A stretch of 64,000 nucleotides of DNA. It comes from Pseudochrobactrum saccharolyticum (GTDB lineage Bacteria > Pseudomonadota > Alphaproteobacteria > Rhizobiales > Rhizobiaceae). The DNA lies in assembly GCF_008801715.1 (NCBI RefSeq), contig NZ_VZPG01000002.1:248001-312000 (forward strand), read 5' to 3'. Below, one piece after another: positions 27,701 to 35,381 of this stretch (positions are counted from its first letter, which is position 1; every line of letters starts with the position of its first letter). The translations under genes were made by a program, and so were the position numbers. A model generated the notes under the pieces. It was not told where the DNA came from. It made no database searches and worked only from the letters and a program-made list of their open reading frames with translations.

Positions 27701-27871
27701 CGTTACTCCATGGGTCTGGTGATCTTCACCGGTCTGATGGTCGGTACAATGTTCACCCTGTTTGTGGTGCCGATGTTCTACACGCTGATCTCTGCGAAGA
27801 CCGTTAAACCTCTGGTTTCGGTTCCGACAGAGGAAGAACTGAAGGCGGAAGTGCAGTCTGCCCATCACTGA
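24779..27871 (+). CDS. RND family multidrug efflux pump, inner-membrane subunit
   Basis: A 1030-residue AcrB-type proton antiporter with twelve predicted helices and two large periplasmic loops. It opens SFSDSFIRRPVLSIVVALMI. The TM4 proton relay VLAIGLVVDDAIVVLENIHR has both aspartates, and TM10 carries the conserved lysine in LITLVGLITKHGILMVEFAN. It exports amphiphilic drugs or metabolites together with the adaptor upstream. No outer-membrane channel gene is nearby, so it must use a TolC homologue encoded elsewhere. It most resembles the MexW/MdtB-like and Brucella Bep-type pumps; the precise subtype is not assigned. Confidence 0.94.
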   Translation: MSFSDSFIRRPVLSIVVALMIILLGLQGIFNLSVRQYPEVDETVITVTTAYAGASAELIQGFITAPIAKAVATTENVDYVTSKSSQSLSTVTVQMKLGANPDAALTEVISKVNQVRGDLPSESEDPVISKGTGQSFATMYLAVQNPNMTNEQITEYIDRVIRPRMSTIEGVADAQILGGQEYSMRVWVDPIRMAARNVTASEVLAAIKASNFLSAPGKTKNEYFATAITLRSTLQTPEAFAEMPIRAEGSDIIRMRDVANVELAAKSTDTVVTFNGSSGTFIGVFPTPSANPIDMATAVNKELPSIQDSLPQGMNIILVYDATEQISSSIVEVFKTIAEAMIIVVIVILLFLGSFRSVLIPIVTIPISLIGVCFFLFILGFSINLLSLLAMVLAIGLVVDDAIVVLENIHRHIEEGLTPIHASFVGMKEITSSIVAMTITLAAVFAPLGFTGGLTGSLFREFAFTLAGAVILSGVAALTISPMMCSRMLKHGEASRFAQFVDRLFTRFENGYERWVSGSLNYRPITMLVVVSLVGVMGFLFVNTSSELAPEEDSGALFSMFSGPKYATSDYTKLYADQIDELTKDLPELKARFNIVGFGSATNEGIALWALKDWSQRDRSQKQIQEDLTKRIKDVTGVQAFIFAPPSLPGTGGGLPISIAIQSTGSSDQVFEISEEIKNEAQASGQFIIVQNSLSFNSPQTTIEVDRERASAMGVTVSEIGATLGLMTGGGKVAQFDRDNNSYDIIMQVPDEYRRNPSKLGEFYVRSASGEMVPLSAVVKIVNQASPTAIEQFNQLNSSTISALPLPGVTTGDGLKTILDIANAKLPEGFFIDYSGQSRLEIEQGNTILIAFSLAVIVIYLVLAAQFESFRDPFIIMMTVPLSIFGAIVPLNLGLGTLNIYTQVGLITLVGLITKHGILMVEFANQQRHEHGLSRHDAIIASAKTRLRPILMTTAAMALGVVPLMMATGAGAAARYSMGLVIFTGLMVGTMFTLFVVPMFYTLISAKTVKPLVSVPTEEELKAEVQSAHH

Positions 27872-27890
27872 TGTGACAGAATATGAAACT

Positions 27891-27924
27891 AAAAAAGGCC
27901 GGTCTTTATGACCGGCCTTTTTAT
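27891..27924 (+). terminator. Rho-independent terminator of the RND operon
   Basis: AAAAGGCCGGTC pairs with GACCGGCCTTTT around a short loop, followed by T residues. Confidence 0.92.
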
Positions 27925-28028
27925 TTTGAAGATATTGCTTCCGGATTTATTCAAAGAAAAATACAAAATTATTCACTCTGGTGATTTGAGGCTCTGGTAT
28001 TGTGTAGTCGTTACTATATATATGATCC

Positions 28029-29024
28029 ATGACCAAATTTTCCGTTCTTGATCTCGCGCCGATCACACTCGGCAGCACCGCAGCACAAGCCATGCAGAAC
28101 AGCGTTGAGCTTGCACAACATACCGAGAAACTCGGCTTCCAGCGTTACTGGCTGGCCGAGCATCATAATATGCCGGGCATTGCCAGTGCGGCGACAGCTG
28201 TGCTGATCGGCCATGTGGCCGGTGCCACAAAATCCATCCGTGTCGGGGCAGGCGGTATTATGCTGCCGAACCATTCGCCACTGGTGATTGCTGAGCAATT
28301 CGGCACCTTGGCCTCGCTTTACCCAAACCGTATTGATTTAGGCTTAGGGCGTGCACCGGGCACGGATCAGGTGACATCCTATGCCTTGCGGCGCAATTCC
28401 AGCTCGGATGCGCAGTCCTTTCCGCAGGATGTGGTGGAGCTGCTGGGCTATTTCGGCGAGCCGACTACAGAACAGCGTGTGCGTGCTTATCCGGGGTCGG
28501 GCCTGAATGTGCCGGTCTGGATTCTCGGCTCCAGCCTGTTCGGGGCACAGCTGGCGGCTATGCTTGGTCTGCCTTATGCTTTCGCTTCCCACTTTGCTCC
28601 GGGTGATCTGGATGATGCGATTGCGCTTTACCGCCATCGGTTTGAGCCGTCGCAATATCTCGATAAACCTTATGTGATGGCCGGATTTAACGTCTTTGCA
28701 GCCGATACGGATGCGGAAGCCCGTTTGCTGTTCACTTCCATCCAGCAGGCTTTTGTGAATTTGCGCACCGGTAATGCAGGGCAGTTGCCGCCGCCGGTAG
28801 AAGGCTATGAAGAAAATCTCGATCCGCGCTTTGTTCCGATCATCAAAGCTGCGCTTGCCTGCTCCGCTGTGGGCAATAAAGAAACGATACGCCAGCAGAT
28901 TGATGCTTTTGTTGCCCGTACTGATGTTGACGAACTGATGATTACAGCGCAAATTTTTGACCATCAGGCGCGCCTGCATTCATTTGAATTGCTGGCGGAA
29001 GCAGTCGGACTAAAACCGGAATAA
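28029..29024 (+). CDS. Luciferase-like (LLM class) flavin-dependent monooxygenase
   Basis: A 331-residue TIM-barrel protein of the bacterial-luciferase-like family, MsnO8/YhbW group. It begins [20 protein letters not shown] and continues with [20 protein letters not shown] and [20 protein letters not shown], all diagnostic. It oxidises an unknown small substrate with reduced flavin supplied by another enzyme. The OsmC gene starts four bases after its stop, so the pair is an operon with a likely redox or detoxification theme. Confidence 0.9.
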   Translation: MTKFSVLDLAPITLGSTAAQAMQNSVELAQHTEKLGFQRYWLAEHHNMPGIASAATAVLIGHVAGATKSIRVGAGGIMLPNHSPLVIAEQFGTLASLYPNRIDLGLGRAPGTDQVTSYALRRNSSSDAQSFPQDVVELLGYFGEPTTEQRVRAYPGSGLNVPVWILGSSLFGAQLAAMLGLPYAFASHFAPGDLDDAIALYRHRFEPSQYLDKPYVMAGFNVFAADTDAEARLLFTSIQQAFVNLRTGNAGQLPPPVEGYEENLDPRFVPIIKAALACSAVGNKETIRQQIDAFVARTDVDELMITAQIFDHQARLHSFELLAEAVGLKPE

Positions 29025-29028
29025 GAGC

Positions 29029-29466
29029 ATGGTTGAATTGGCAGTACGTACCAGGGAAACAGGCGCAGTAGCGACATTACAAGGGCAGGGACAGGGGCAG
29101 GAGAAGCCGCTGATCCGCTCGCTGACCGGTGGGGAACTGACACTGGAAAATACGGTTTCCGGTGCGGGTTTCAATGCGATTGATCTGCTTTATGCGTCTC
29201 TCTCGGCCTGTCTGGTGATGAGTGCACGTATAGCCGCGCGCAAGCTCGGTTTGATTGAGCGTATCAGCAGCTATGAGGTCAAAGTCAGCGGTGAGAAGAC
29301 GGAGCATGAGCCATATCGCATCACGCGGTTCAATGTGCAGTTTCTGATTGCCGGTGAACTGTCTGATGATGAGCGCCATGAACTGGCAGAAGCGGCTGAA
29401 GCCATGTGTACAGTCAGCAATACACTGAAGGCCAATGCTGATGTGGCTTTCACGGTCTCTGCATAA
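29029..29466 (+). CDS. OsmC/Ohr-family protein
   Basis: A 145-residue OsmC-fold protein. Two family cysteines are present, in the LSACLVM segment and in EAMCTVSNTL, as expected for thiol-dependent hydroperoxide reduction. It most resembles the YhfA/OsmC-like branch rather than true Ohr. It is coupled to the luciferase-like gene upstream and closed by a strong terminator. Confidence 0.87.
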   Translation: MVELAVRTRETGAVATLQGQGQGQEKPLIRSLTGGELTLENTVSGAGFNAIDLLYASLSACLVMSARIAARKLGLIERISSYEVKVSGEKTEHEPYRITRFNVQFLIAGELSDDERHELAEAAEAMCTVSNTLKANADVAFTVSA

Positions 29467-29467
29467 A

Positions 29468-29506
29468 TAAAAAAAGCCTGCCGCGATTATCACGGCAGGC
29501 TTTTTG
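29468..29506. terminator. Bidirectional rho-independent terminator
   Basis: AAAAAGCCTGCCG pairs with CGGCAGGCTTTTT around a nine-base loop, between convergent OsmC and peptidase genes. Confidence 0.9.
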
Positions 29507-29526
29507 TTCGAGCTAAATATTAGCGA

Positions 29527-30558
29527 TTAGCTGTTGAGCTTCAGCCAGTCTGCCAGTGATTTTCGGCTGTTACCGTCACGGCCGGTAAAGCTCTCTGCAG
29601 CGCACATGGAATTGAGGATGGCTTCCTGCGTGGATTCTGTTGCTGCACGGAACAACTGGTCAATCTTGTCTTCATTCAGCGCCTGCATGGTCACCAGATC
29701 GGACTTCTGGTCGTGATCAATAGTGTTGCCGGTGGTGAAGCCGATAACAATATCCCCGCTGCCATGACCCCAGAATGCACCAAGGCGTGCGATACCCGCA
29801 CCGCAGCGGCGAATGACGCGCTGTAACTGGCGGTGCTCCAGCGGAATATCGGTTGCCATAATCATCATGATCGAGCCTTTTTCCGGTTGATCGGGGAAAT
29901 CCGGTGTCGGATGACGGCCATCCGGCAGCGTCAGATCGCCTTTGCGACCGAAATTGGAAAGCACCAAAGTGCCCAGATGATAGTCTTTGCCATCCAGTTT
30001 GATGCGGCGGGATGAAGTGCCGATACCGCCTTTAAAGCCGAAACAGGTCATACCGGTGCCGGCACCGACATTGCCCTGTGCAACTGCACCGGTGGTTGCA
30101 GTATCGAGTGCCGCATAAGCGTGCTCTTCGGTAACGGCCATAGCCTGAATATCATTGAGCGGGCCGTCATTGCATTCGCCGACAACCGCATTAACGGTTG
30201 AGGTGGTGCGGCCGATATCGCTGTTCGCAGCAATAGCGCGTTTGATAAGTGCATTCACGCAGGTGCCGGTGCTGAGCGTATTGGTCAGCAGGATCGGCGT
30301 TTCCAGTGAGCCAAGCTCGTTGACCTGCACAAGACCGGCGCTTTTGCCAAAGCCATTGATGGATTCTGATGCTGCCAGAACCTTCTTGCGGAACATATTG
30401 CCGTCATGGGGCACAATCGCGGTAACACCGGTATTGATATTGCCTTCACGGATGGTGGTGTGGCCGACTTTTACGCCCGGAACATCGGTAATGGCATTAT
30501 GCGCACCGGTCGGCATGATGCCGCAAACAATACCGAAATCGCGTGCTGAAGCAGACAT
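29527..30558 (-). CDS. dmpA: P1-family (S58) aminopeptidase, DmpA / L-aminopeptidase D-Ala-esterase type
   Basis: A 343-residue Ntn-hydrolase-like peptidase close to DmpA of Ochrobactrum anthropi, which removes N-terminal D- or L-residues from small peptides and amides. It is made as an inactive precursor that cuts itself before the nucleophile. Here the self-cleavage site is Gly266-Ser267 in WGHGSGDIVIGF. Other conserved blocks are GAHNAITDVPGVKVGHTT and VGAGTGMTCFGFKGGIG. AGGAG is well placed before ATG 30558. A dispersed repeat lies directly upstream. The neighbouring D-amino-acid transaminase suggests a D-amino-acid pathway. Confidence 0.9.
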   Translation of the reverse strand: MSASARDFGIVCGIMPTGAHNAITDVPGVKVGHTTIREGNINTGVTAIVPHDGNMFRKKVLAASESINGFGKSAGLVQVNELGSLETPILLTNTLSTGTCVNALIKRAIAANSDIGRTTSTVNAVVGECNDGPLNDIQAMAVTEEHAYAALDTATTGAVAQGNVGAGTGMTCFGFKGGIGTSSRRIKLDGKDYHLGTLVLSNFGRKGDLTLPDGRHPTPDFPDQPEKGSIMMIMATDIPLEHRQLQRVIRRCGAGIARLGAFWGHGSGDIVIGFTTGNTIDHDQKSDLVTMQALNEDKIDQLFRAATESTQEAILNSMCAAESFTGRDGNSRKSLADWLKLNS

Positions 30559-30572
30559 AGGATACTCCTGTT

Positions 30573-30674
30573 AAAGCATTTCCAACAAAAATGCGAAGCG
30601 GTTTGCGTCGGATAATGCGTGAAAACAAAGATTTAGAGCGGTTAAAAATCCATCTTAAATGCAACGGCTCTAAA
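30573..30674 (-). repeat. Dispersed intergenic repeat in the dmpA leader
   Basis: AAAGCATTTCC through GCGAAGCGGTTTGCGTCGGA and GGATAATGCG to a final GGCTCT. It is the reverse complement of the layout at 19045-19150 and starts about 14 bases from the dmpA start codon. Confidence 0.65.
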
Positions 30675-31028
30675 TCCGTAGAGGCATGCGGTAAGAAACA
30701 GATCGCAGATAAAGAATGACAGCCCGACCGGTTTCCGGAGGGGCTGTCAGGGCATTATCATCAGGCATTAAAAAGAAACGTAGTATCACTTCTGCGGCGA
30801 TACTGTCGTTTCAGTGTGGTGCTAATGCCCGACATATGATCAGTGCCAAGGAAATTAAACGGTCTTTTCCGGGGGAGGCCCAAAAGATCAGAACCGTTTA
30901 CGGGGCGCTTGCGATCATGACGGTATCCGGCCAGAATTACGAAATTATGGCCGGATGAATTTAGTTTTATCGAAAATTAAGCCGACAGTTTTTAGAAACA
31001 CAGTTTTCAAAGAAAACCGGTTCCGTTT
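30675..31028. other. Intergenic region downstream of the transaminase gene
   Basis: About 350 bases. It contains a stem-loop, ATCCGGCCA (30925-30933) with TGGCCGGAT (30948-30956). No gene is supported; an 80-codon plus-strand frame at 30716-30958 has no protein-like features. Confidence 0.4.
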
Positions 31029-31877
31029 TTAAACTGCTTTAGCAATCTCGATATATTTTTCCTGCAGGCTGCGGGTAATTGCACCCGGCTTGCCGTCTGC
31101 AATGACTGTGCCTGCAATTTTCACAACAGGGGTCACAAAACCGGAAGCACTGGTCTGGAAGGCTTCTTTCGCTTTGAAGGCTTCTTCAAGCGTAAAGCGG
31201 CGTTCTTCAATCTTCAGGCTCTGTTCTTCAGCAATTTTAAGCATGGCCAGACGTGTGCAGCCCGGCAGAATTGCATTGGAATTCGGGCGCACAATCAGTG
31301 AGCCTTCTGCGGTGATGATGAATGCACTGGAGGACGCACCTTCAGTAATATAGCCGTCTTCCTGCATCCATGCGTCCTGACAACCATGCGCGGTTGCTTC
31401 CTGCTTGGCAAGTACCTGAGCCAGCAACATCACAGTTTTAATGTCGCGGCGCTGCCAGCGGATATCATCCACAACGTGAATGGCAATACCGTTCTGCTGG
31501 GAGGCGGAACCGATCAGCTTTTTCACCTGTGTGAAAGCAACCAGTGTCGGTTTCATATCCGCGCTGTAAACGAAGTCACGATCCGCAGCACCGCGGGTGA
31601 TCTGCATATAGACCACACCTTCAGTGAGATTGTTGCGCTTGATCAGCTCTTTTTGCATAGTGATGATGTCTTCGTCGCTCATCGGCGCCGGTACATCAAT
31701 CATCTTCAAAGAACGGCCGAGACGCGCCATATGGGCATCATTGTCAACGAGCTTGCCATCGATAACTGCACTGACTTCATAAATCCCGTCTGCGAATACG
31801 AAACCGCGGTCAAAGACCGAAATCTTGGCTTCTTCTTCAGGGACATAGGCACCGTTTACATATACAATTCGGCTCAC
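31029..31877 (-). CDS. dat: D-amino-acid transaminase (class IV PLP aminotransferase)
   Basis: A 282-residue fold-type IV PLP enzyme, the usual D-alanine aminotransferase length. It interconverts D-amino acids and 2-oxo acids. The N-terminal VFDRGFVFADGIYEV holds a conserved Asp-Arg-Gly. The PLP lysine is in DIRWQRRDIKTVMLLAQVLA, at the DIK triad. EGASSSAF holds the catalytic Glu typical of the family, and LPGCTR binds phosphate. The start is GTG 31877 with AAGGAA upstream. Two 15-bp palindromes lie in its upstream region. Confidence 0.88.
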   Translation of the reverse strand: MSRIVYVNGAYVPEEEAKISVFDRGFVFADGIYEVSAVIDGKLVDNDAHMARLGRSLKMIDVPAPMSDEDIITMQKELIKRNNLTEGVVYMQITRGAADRDFVYSADMKPTLVAFTQVKKLIGSASQQNGIAIHVVDDIRWQRRDIKTVMLLAQVLAKQEATAHGCQDAWMQEDGYITEGASSSAFIITAEGSLIVRPNSNAILPGCTRLAMLKIAEEQSLKIEERRFTLEEAFKAKEAFQTSASGFVTPVVKIAGTVIADGKPGAITRSLQEKYIEIAKAV

Positions 31878-31973
31878 AACGCATTCCTTGGCGTTAAAAT
31901 TTTATGGGAATCTGCTGAAACTGAAGCTATGAAAAAAAATCCGGCAGAGCCAATGCTTTGTTTTTTGGTTGTT

Positions 31974-32012
31974 ATGCAAGATTTGCATATTCTGCATGAC
32001 AGATATTCTGTC
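31974..32012. promoter_or_regulatory. Two adjacent palindromes upstream of dat
   Basis: ATGCAAGATTTGCAT (31974-31988) and GACAGATATTCTGTC (31998-32012) each have perfect six-base arms and centres 24 bases apart. They resemble sites for dimeric regulators such as Lrp/AsnC or GntR proteins. No regulator gene is adjacent. Confidence 0.4.
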
Positions 32013-32077
32013 TGTGATAATGCGACATAAAATGCCGGAAAAGCGTGTTTCGGGGCGCAAAAAGAGCAATAACTTTT

Positions 32078-32125
32078 AATAGCGGTCAAGTCATAACCAC
32101 GGGTTATCGGAACCGCTATTTTTTA
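32078..32125 (+). terminator. Intrinsic terminator without an upstream protein gene
   Basis: Outer stem AATAGCGGT (32078-32086) with ACCGCTATT (32112-32120), inner stem ATAACC with GGTTAT, then TTTT. The orientation is plus-strand only, yet no plus-strand gene ends nearby. This implies a short non-coding transcript from the 31878-32077 region. Confidence 0.65.
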
Positions 32126-32384
32126 TGCTCTCGCTGGCACGGCCAGTTTGCCTAAGCTGATAAGCATAAGAGGAACTATGCCGGTTACAGGCTCTCAGCC
32201 TGTCCGGTTTATAAATATGTATGACGGGCTTTGTTTTATAACAATAAAAACAGAAACAAGCCGGACGGCATAAAGCGTCGGTCTGCAATCAGATAAAAGA
32301 ACGCTGTGATCCGTCGAAATATCCTGTGCCGGTTGTGCAATGTTGCGGACAGGCATGGAGAATGCATAAGGGGAGAAACTGCGG
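32126..32384. other. Promoter region of the polar amino acid importer operon
   Basis: About 260 bases without a gene. It ends in an AAGGGGAGAAA ribosome binding site for the GTG start at 32385. Confidence 0.4.
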
Positions 32385-33146
32385 GTGAAAACCAGTCAGA
32401 AAACGGTTATCCGGCTTGAAAAACTGCAAAAGCATTATGGCGCGCATATTGTTCTCAAAGAGATCGATCTGACTGTGACCTCCGGTGAGGTGCTGGCGAT
32501 TATCGGGCCGTCCGGTTCGGGCAAAAGCACATTGCTGCGCTGCATCAATTATATTGAGCCGCCGGATGCCGGTATTGTCACGGTTGGTGATGTGACCCTG
32601 CAGGCCGAGAAAAAAGCCTCTGCCAAACAATTGCATGATCTGCGCCATTCGATCGGCATGGTGTTCCAGTCGTTTAATCTGTTCCCGCATATGAGTGTGC
32701 TGCGCAATGTCAGTCTGGCACAGGAGCGTGTGCTTGGCCGCTCGAAGAAAGAGGCCGATGAGCGCTCGATGGATCTGCTGGAGAAAGTCGGTCTTGCTGA
32801 CAAAGCGCAGCAATATCCGATGCGCTGTTCCGGTGGCCAGCAGCAGCGGATTGCTATCGCCCGCGCTCTGGCACTTGATCCGAAAGTGATGTTGTTTGAC
32901 GAGCCGACCTCGGCGCTTGATCCCGAGCTGGGGTTGGAAGTGCTGAGTGTCATGCGCAGGCTGGCTGACAGCGGCATGACCATGATTGTTGTGACCCATG
33001 AGATGGGCTTTGCCGAGAACGTCTCTGACACAGTGATGGTAATGGCCGACGGTAATGTGATTGAAAGCGGGCCCAGCCGCGAAGTGATGCGCAATCCGCA
33101 GACGGAGCGGGCGCAGCGTTTCCTCAAAGCGGTGAATGAGCGTTAA
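32385..33146 (+). CDS. Polar amino acid ABC transporter, ATP-binding protein
   Basis: A 253-residue GlnQ/HisP-type ATPase. Walker A is GPSGSGKST, the Q-loop follows at MVFQSFNLFPHMSV, the signature is CSGGQQQRIAIARAL (cysteine in place of leucine), Walker B is VMLFDEPTSALDPE and the H-loop is VVTHEM. The GTG start at 32385 has a GGGGAGAAA upstream. It powers uptake of a polar amino acid through the two permeases that follow, with no gap between the genes. Confidence 0.93.
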   Translation: MKTSQKTVIRLEKLQKHYGAHIVLKEIDLTVTSGEVLAIIGPSGSGKSTLLRCINYIEPPDAGIVTVGDVTLQAEKKASAKQLHDLRHSIGMVFQSFNLFPHMSVLRNVSLAQERVLGRSKKEADERSMDLLEKVGLADKAQQYPMRCSGGQQQRIAIARALALDPKVMLFDEPTSALDPELGLEVLSVMRRLADSGMTMIVVTHEMGFAENVSDTVMVMADGNVIESGPSREVMRNPQTERAQRFLKAVNER

Positions 33147-33788
33147 ATGCTGGCAGATTTCTCCTATATCATTCGCGGATTGCCCTGGACTGTTGCACTC
33201 ACGGTCTCGGCTCTGGCTGTCGGTACGATACTCGGACTGATCCTGATGCTGATGCGGCGTTCCAAGTTCTGGCCGCTGCGCCTGCTGGCAACCGCCTATA
33301 TCAATCTGGTTCGCGGTATCCCGCCTCTGGTGTGGCTGTTTGTGATCTTTTTCGGTCTTGGCACCGGTTACATAACAATCAATCCGTTTATGGCGGCGCT
33401 GACCGGTTTTGGCATGATTGCCGGAGCCAATATGGCGGAGATTTTTCGCGGCGGCATGATGGCTGTCCATCACGGGCAGTTTGAAGCTGCAGAAGCGCTT
33501 AATCTCAGCCGTTATCATGCTTTCAAGGATGTGGTGGCACCGCAGATGCTGCGCGTATCGCTGCCATCTGCTGCCAGTTATGCGATTGGCCTGCTTAAAG
33601 ACAGTGCGATTGCCTCAGCCATTGGCGTGACAGAACTGGCCTATCAGGGCAGCCAGCTGTCACAGATGACCTTCCGCGGCCTTGAGGTATTTGCCGTGGT
33701 GGCTTTGCTTTACATTCTTCTCAGCCTGCCGGTTGCATGGCTGTCACGGACTGCGGATATCTATCTGCGGGCAAAGGTGGCGCGATGA
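33147..33788 (+). CDS. Polar amino acid ABC transporter permease 1
   Basis: A 213-residue HisMQ-type membrane protein with about five helices. The EAA loop reads HHGQFEAAEALNLSRYHAFK, then VVAPQMLRVSLPS. It starts immediately after the ATPase stop and overlaps the next permease by four bases (ATGA), so all are translated together. Confidence 0.92.
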   Translation: MLADFSYIIRGLPWTVALTVSALAVGTILGLILMLMRRSKFWPLRLLATAYINLVRGIPPLVWLFVIFFGLGTGYITINPFMAALTGFGMIAGANMAEIFRGGMMAVHHGQFEAAEALNLSRYHAFKDVVAPQMLRVSLPSAASYAIGLLKDSAIASAIGVTELAYQGSQLSQMTFRGLEVFAVVALLYILLSLPVAWLSRTADIYLRAKVAR

Positions 33789-34447
33789 TTGATTTTCCGA
33801 TTGATGATGTCATTTCATGGATGCCGGAATTGCTCGACGGTCTGGCTCTGAGTGTCAAAGTCACACTGGCCAGTCTGGCGATTGGCATTCCTTTTGGCTT
33901 GCTACTGGCGCTGGGTGTGCAGGCAAAGTCGAAATTCACGCGCGGGCTGTGTCTGGTGATTGTTGAAATCGGGCGCGGTGCTCCGGCTCTGATCCTGCTG
34001 CAATTCATCTATTTCGGATTGCCGAGTGCCGGTATCACGATGACGTCGATTGTGGCAGCGATTGCGGCGCTGAGCTGGAATACCGGCGCCTATACAAGCG
34101 AGATTATCCGTGCAGGGCTTGAATCCGTGCCTGCCGGGCAGAAAGAAGCGGTGATGGCTTTGAATATGAGCCGGATTGACGGTTTGCGCTATGTGATCCT
34201 GCCACAGGGATTGCGTGTGGCTGTACCGGCTTTGCTCGGTTTTTCGATCCTGATTTTTCAGGCAACATCTCTGTGTTTCACCATTGCCATGCCGGAACTG
34301 ATCAGCCGTGCCTATGAAATCGGTTCGACGACTTTCCTGTATTTTCCGGCTCTGCTGGCGGCAGGTATTCTCTATGCAATGATCTGCATTCCGGCATCTA
34401 TGCTGGTAAGCTGGGTTGAAAAACGTGCGGGACGTTTCTCGCGGTAA
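33785..34447 (+). CDS. Polar amino acid ABC transporter permease 2
   Basis: A 220-residue HisMQ-type permease from ATG 33785; an in-frame ATG at 33737 lies deep in the previous gene. The EAA loop is ESVPAGQKEAVMALNMSRID followed by VILPQGLRVAVPAL. It pairs with permease 1 to form the channel. Confidence 0.92.
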   Translation: MIDFPIDDVISWMPELLDGLALSVKVTLASLAIGIPFGLLLALGVQAKSKFTRGLCLVIVEIGRGAPALILLQFIYFGLPSAGITMTSIVAAIAALSWNTGAYTSEIIRAGLESVPAGQKEAVMALNMSRIDGLRYVILPQGLRVAVPALLGFSILIFQATSLCFTIAMPELISRAYEIGSTTFLYFPALLAAGILYAMICIPASMLVSWVEKRAGRFSR

Positions 34448-34483
34448 ATATAACAATAAACATAAACAATATGGGGTAGTGAT

Positions 34484-35323
34484 ATGAAATTAATGGGAAA
34501 AATGATCGTCGCAGCATCGGTTCTTGCCGGTGCGACAGCACTGGTTGCAGTGCAGGCCAATGCACAGAGCTGCACACCGAAAAACAGTTTTAAAACTGTT
34601 GAAGAGGGTGTGCTGACCATCGCTGTTACCACTTATGCGCCTTATTCCTATCTCTCACCGGAAGGCGAAGCCAAAGGCGTTGACGGCGATATTGCCAATA
34701 AGATCGCCGAGATGGAATGTCTGAAGGTTAAGGCTGTGGCCGTGGATACCGCTGCCGGTATTCAATATGTGCTGTCAGGCAAGGCCGATATCACCACCGG
34801 TGACTGGTATCGTACGGCAGAACGCGCCAAGGTGATGAACCTGTCGTGGCCGCTCTATAATGACCAGATGGGTATTTATACCAAGGAAGGTTTTGAAGAG
34901 GTCAAGGATATTGAGGGGAAAAGCGTTGGCACCGTGCAGGGCTATCTCTGGGTTGCTGACCTGAAGAAGCTGCTCGGCAGCAATCTCAAACTCTATCCGA
35001 ATTCCGTGAGCATGCAGCAGGATCTGGCTGCCGGACGTATTGCTGTTGGCATTGACGGTTATTCTACCGGTGTTGTCGCCAAGAAGGCCGGAGCCATGCC
35101 GGATATTGAAGTGAAGGTTGCCAAGAGTGATGATCGTGTGAAAGCCACGACTGAGGCCGGACAGGGCAGCTTCCCATATTCCAAGAAAAATCCGGAACTT
35201 GGTGCGGCGCTTGATGCCAATATCAAGGCACTGCATGAAGATGGTACAATCAAATCTATTCTGACTGCCAATGGCATGGAAGCTTCAGCCGGTGATGTCG
35301 GCGAGCCACGTCTGATTGACTAA
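34484..35323 (+). CDS. Polar amino acid ABC transporter, periplasmic binding protein
   Basis: A 279-residue family-3 solute-binding protein. The signal peptide MKLMGKMIVAASVLAGATAL is cut after ANA, before QSCTPK. The mature protein carries LTIAVTTYAPYSYLSPEGEA, the opening ligand-binding segment of the family, and the later GTVQGYLWVADLKKLL. It delivers an amino acid to the importer encoded just upstream. The nearby D-amino-acid transaminase and DmpA hint at D-amino acids or peptidoglycan fragments as ligand, which is inference. Confidence 0.92.
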   Translation: MKLMGKMIVAASVLAGATALVAVQANAQSCTPKNSFKTVEEGVLTIAVTTYAPYSYLSPEGEAKGVDGDIANKIAEMECLKVKAVAVDTAAGIQYVLSGKADITTGDWYRTAERAKVMNLSWPLYNDQMGIYTKEGFEEVKDIEGKSVGTVQGYLWVADLKKLLGSNLKLYPNSVSMQQDLAAGRIAVGIDGYSTGVVAKKAGAMPDIEVKVAKSDDRVKATTEAGQGSFPYSKKNPELGAALDANIKALHEDGTIKSILTANGMEASAGDVGEPRLID

Positions 35324-35331
35324 AAATAATA

Positions 35332-35366
35332 AAAGACCGGATTAATTTTAGTCCGGTCTCTCTTTT
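35332..35366 (+). terminator. Rho-independent terminator of the amino acid importer operon
   Basis: AGACCGGA (35334-35341) pairs with TCCGGTCT (35352-35359), then CTCTTTT. Confidence 0.75.
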
Positions 35367-35381
35367 GCAGAAAGAAAGCTC

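Noticed and set aside
30716-30958. 80-codon plus-strand frame after the repeat near dmpA
   Set aside because: No ribosome binding site, no conserved-looking features, and it ends in a stem-loop; probably non-coding.
32289-33518. 409-codon minus-strand frame across the amino acid importer genes
   Set aside because: Covers two well-defined plus-strand genes; its composition is typical of antisense frames.
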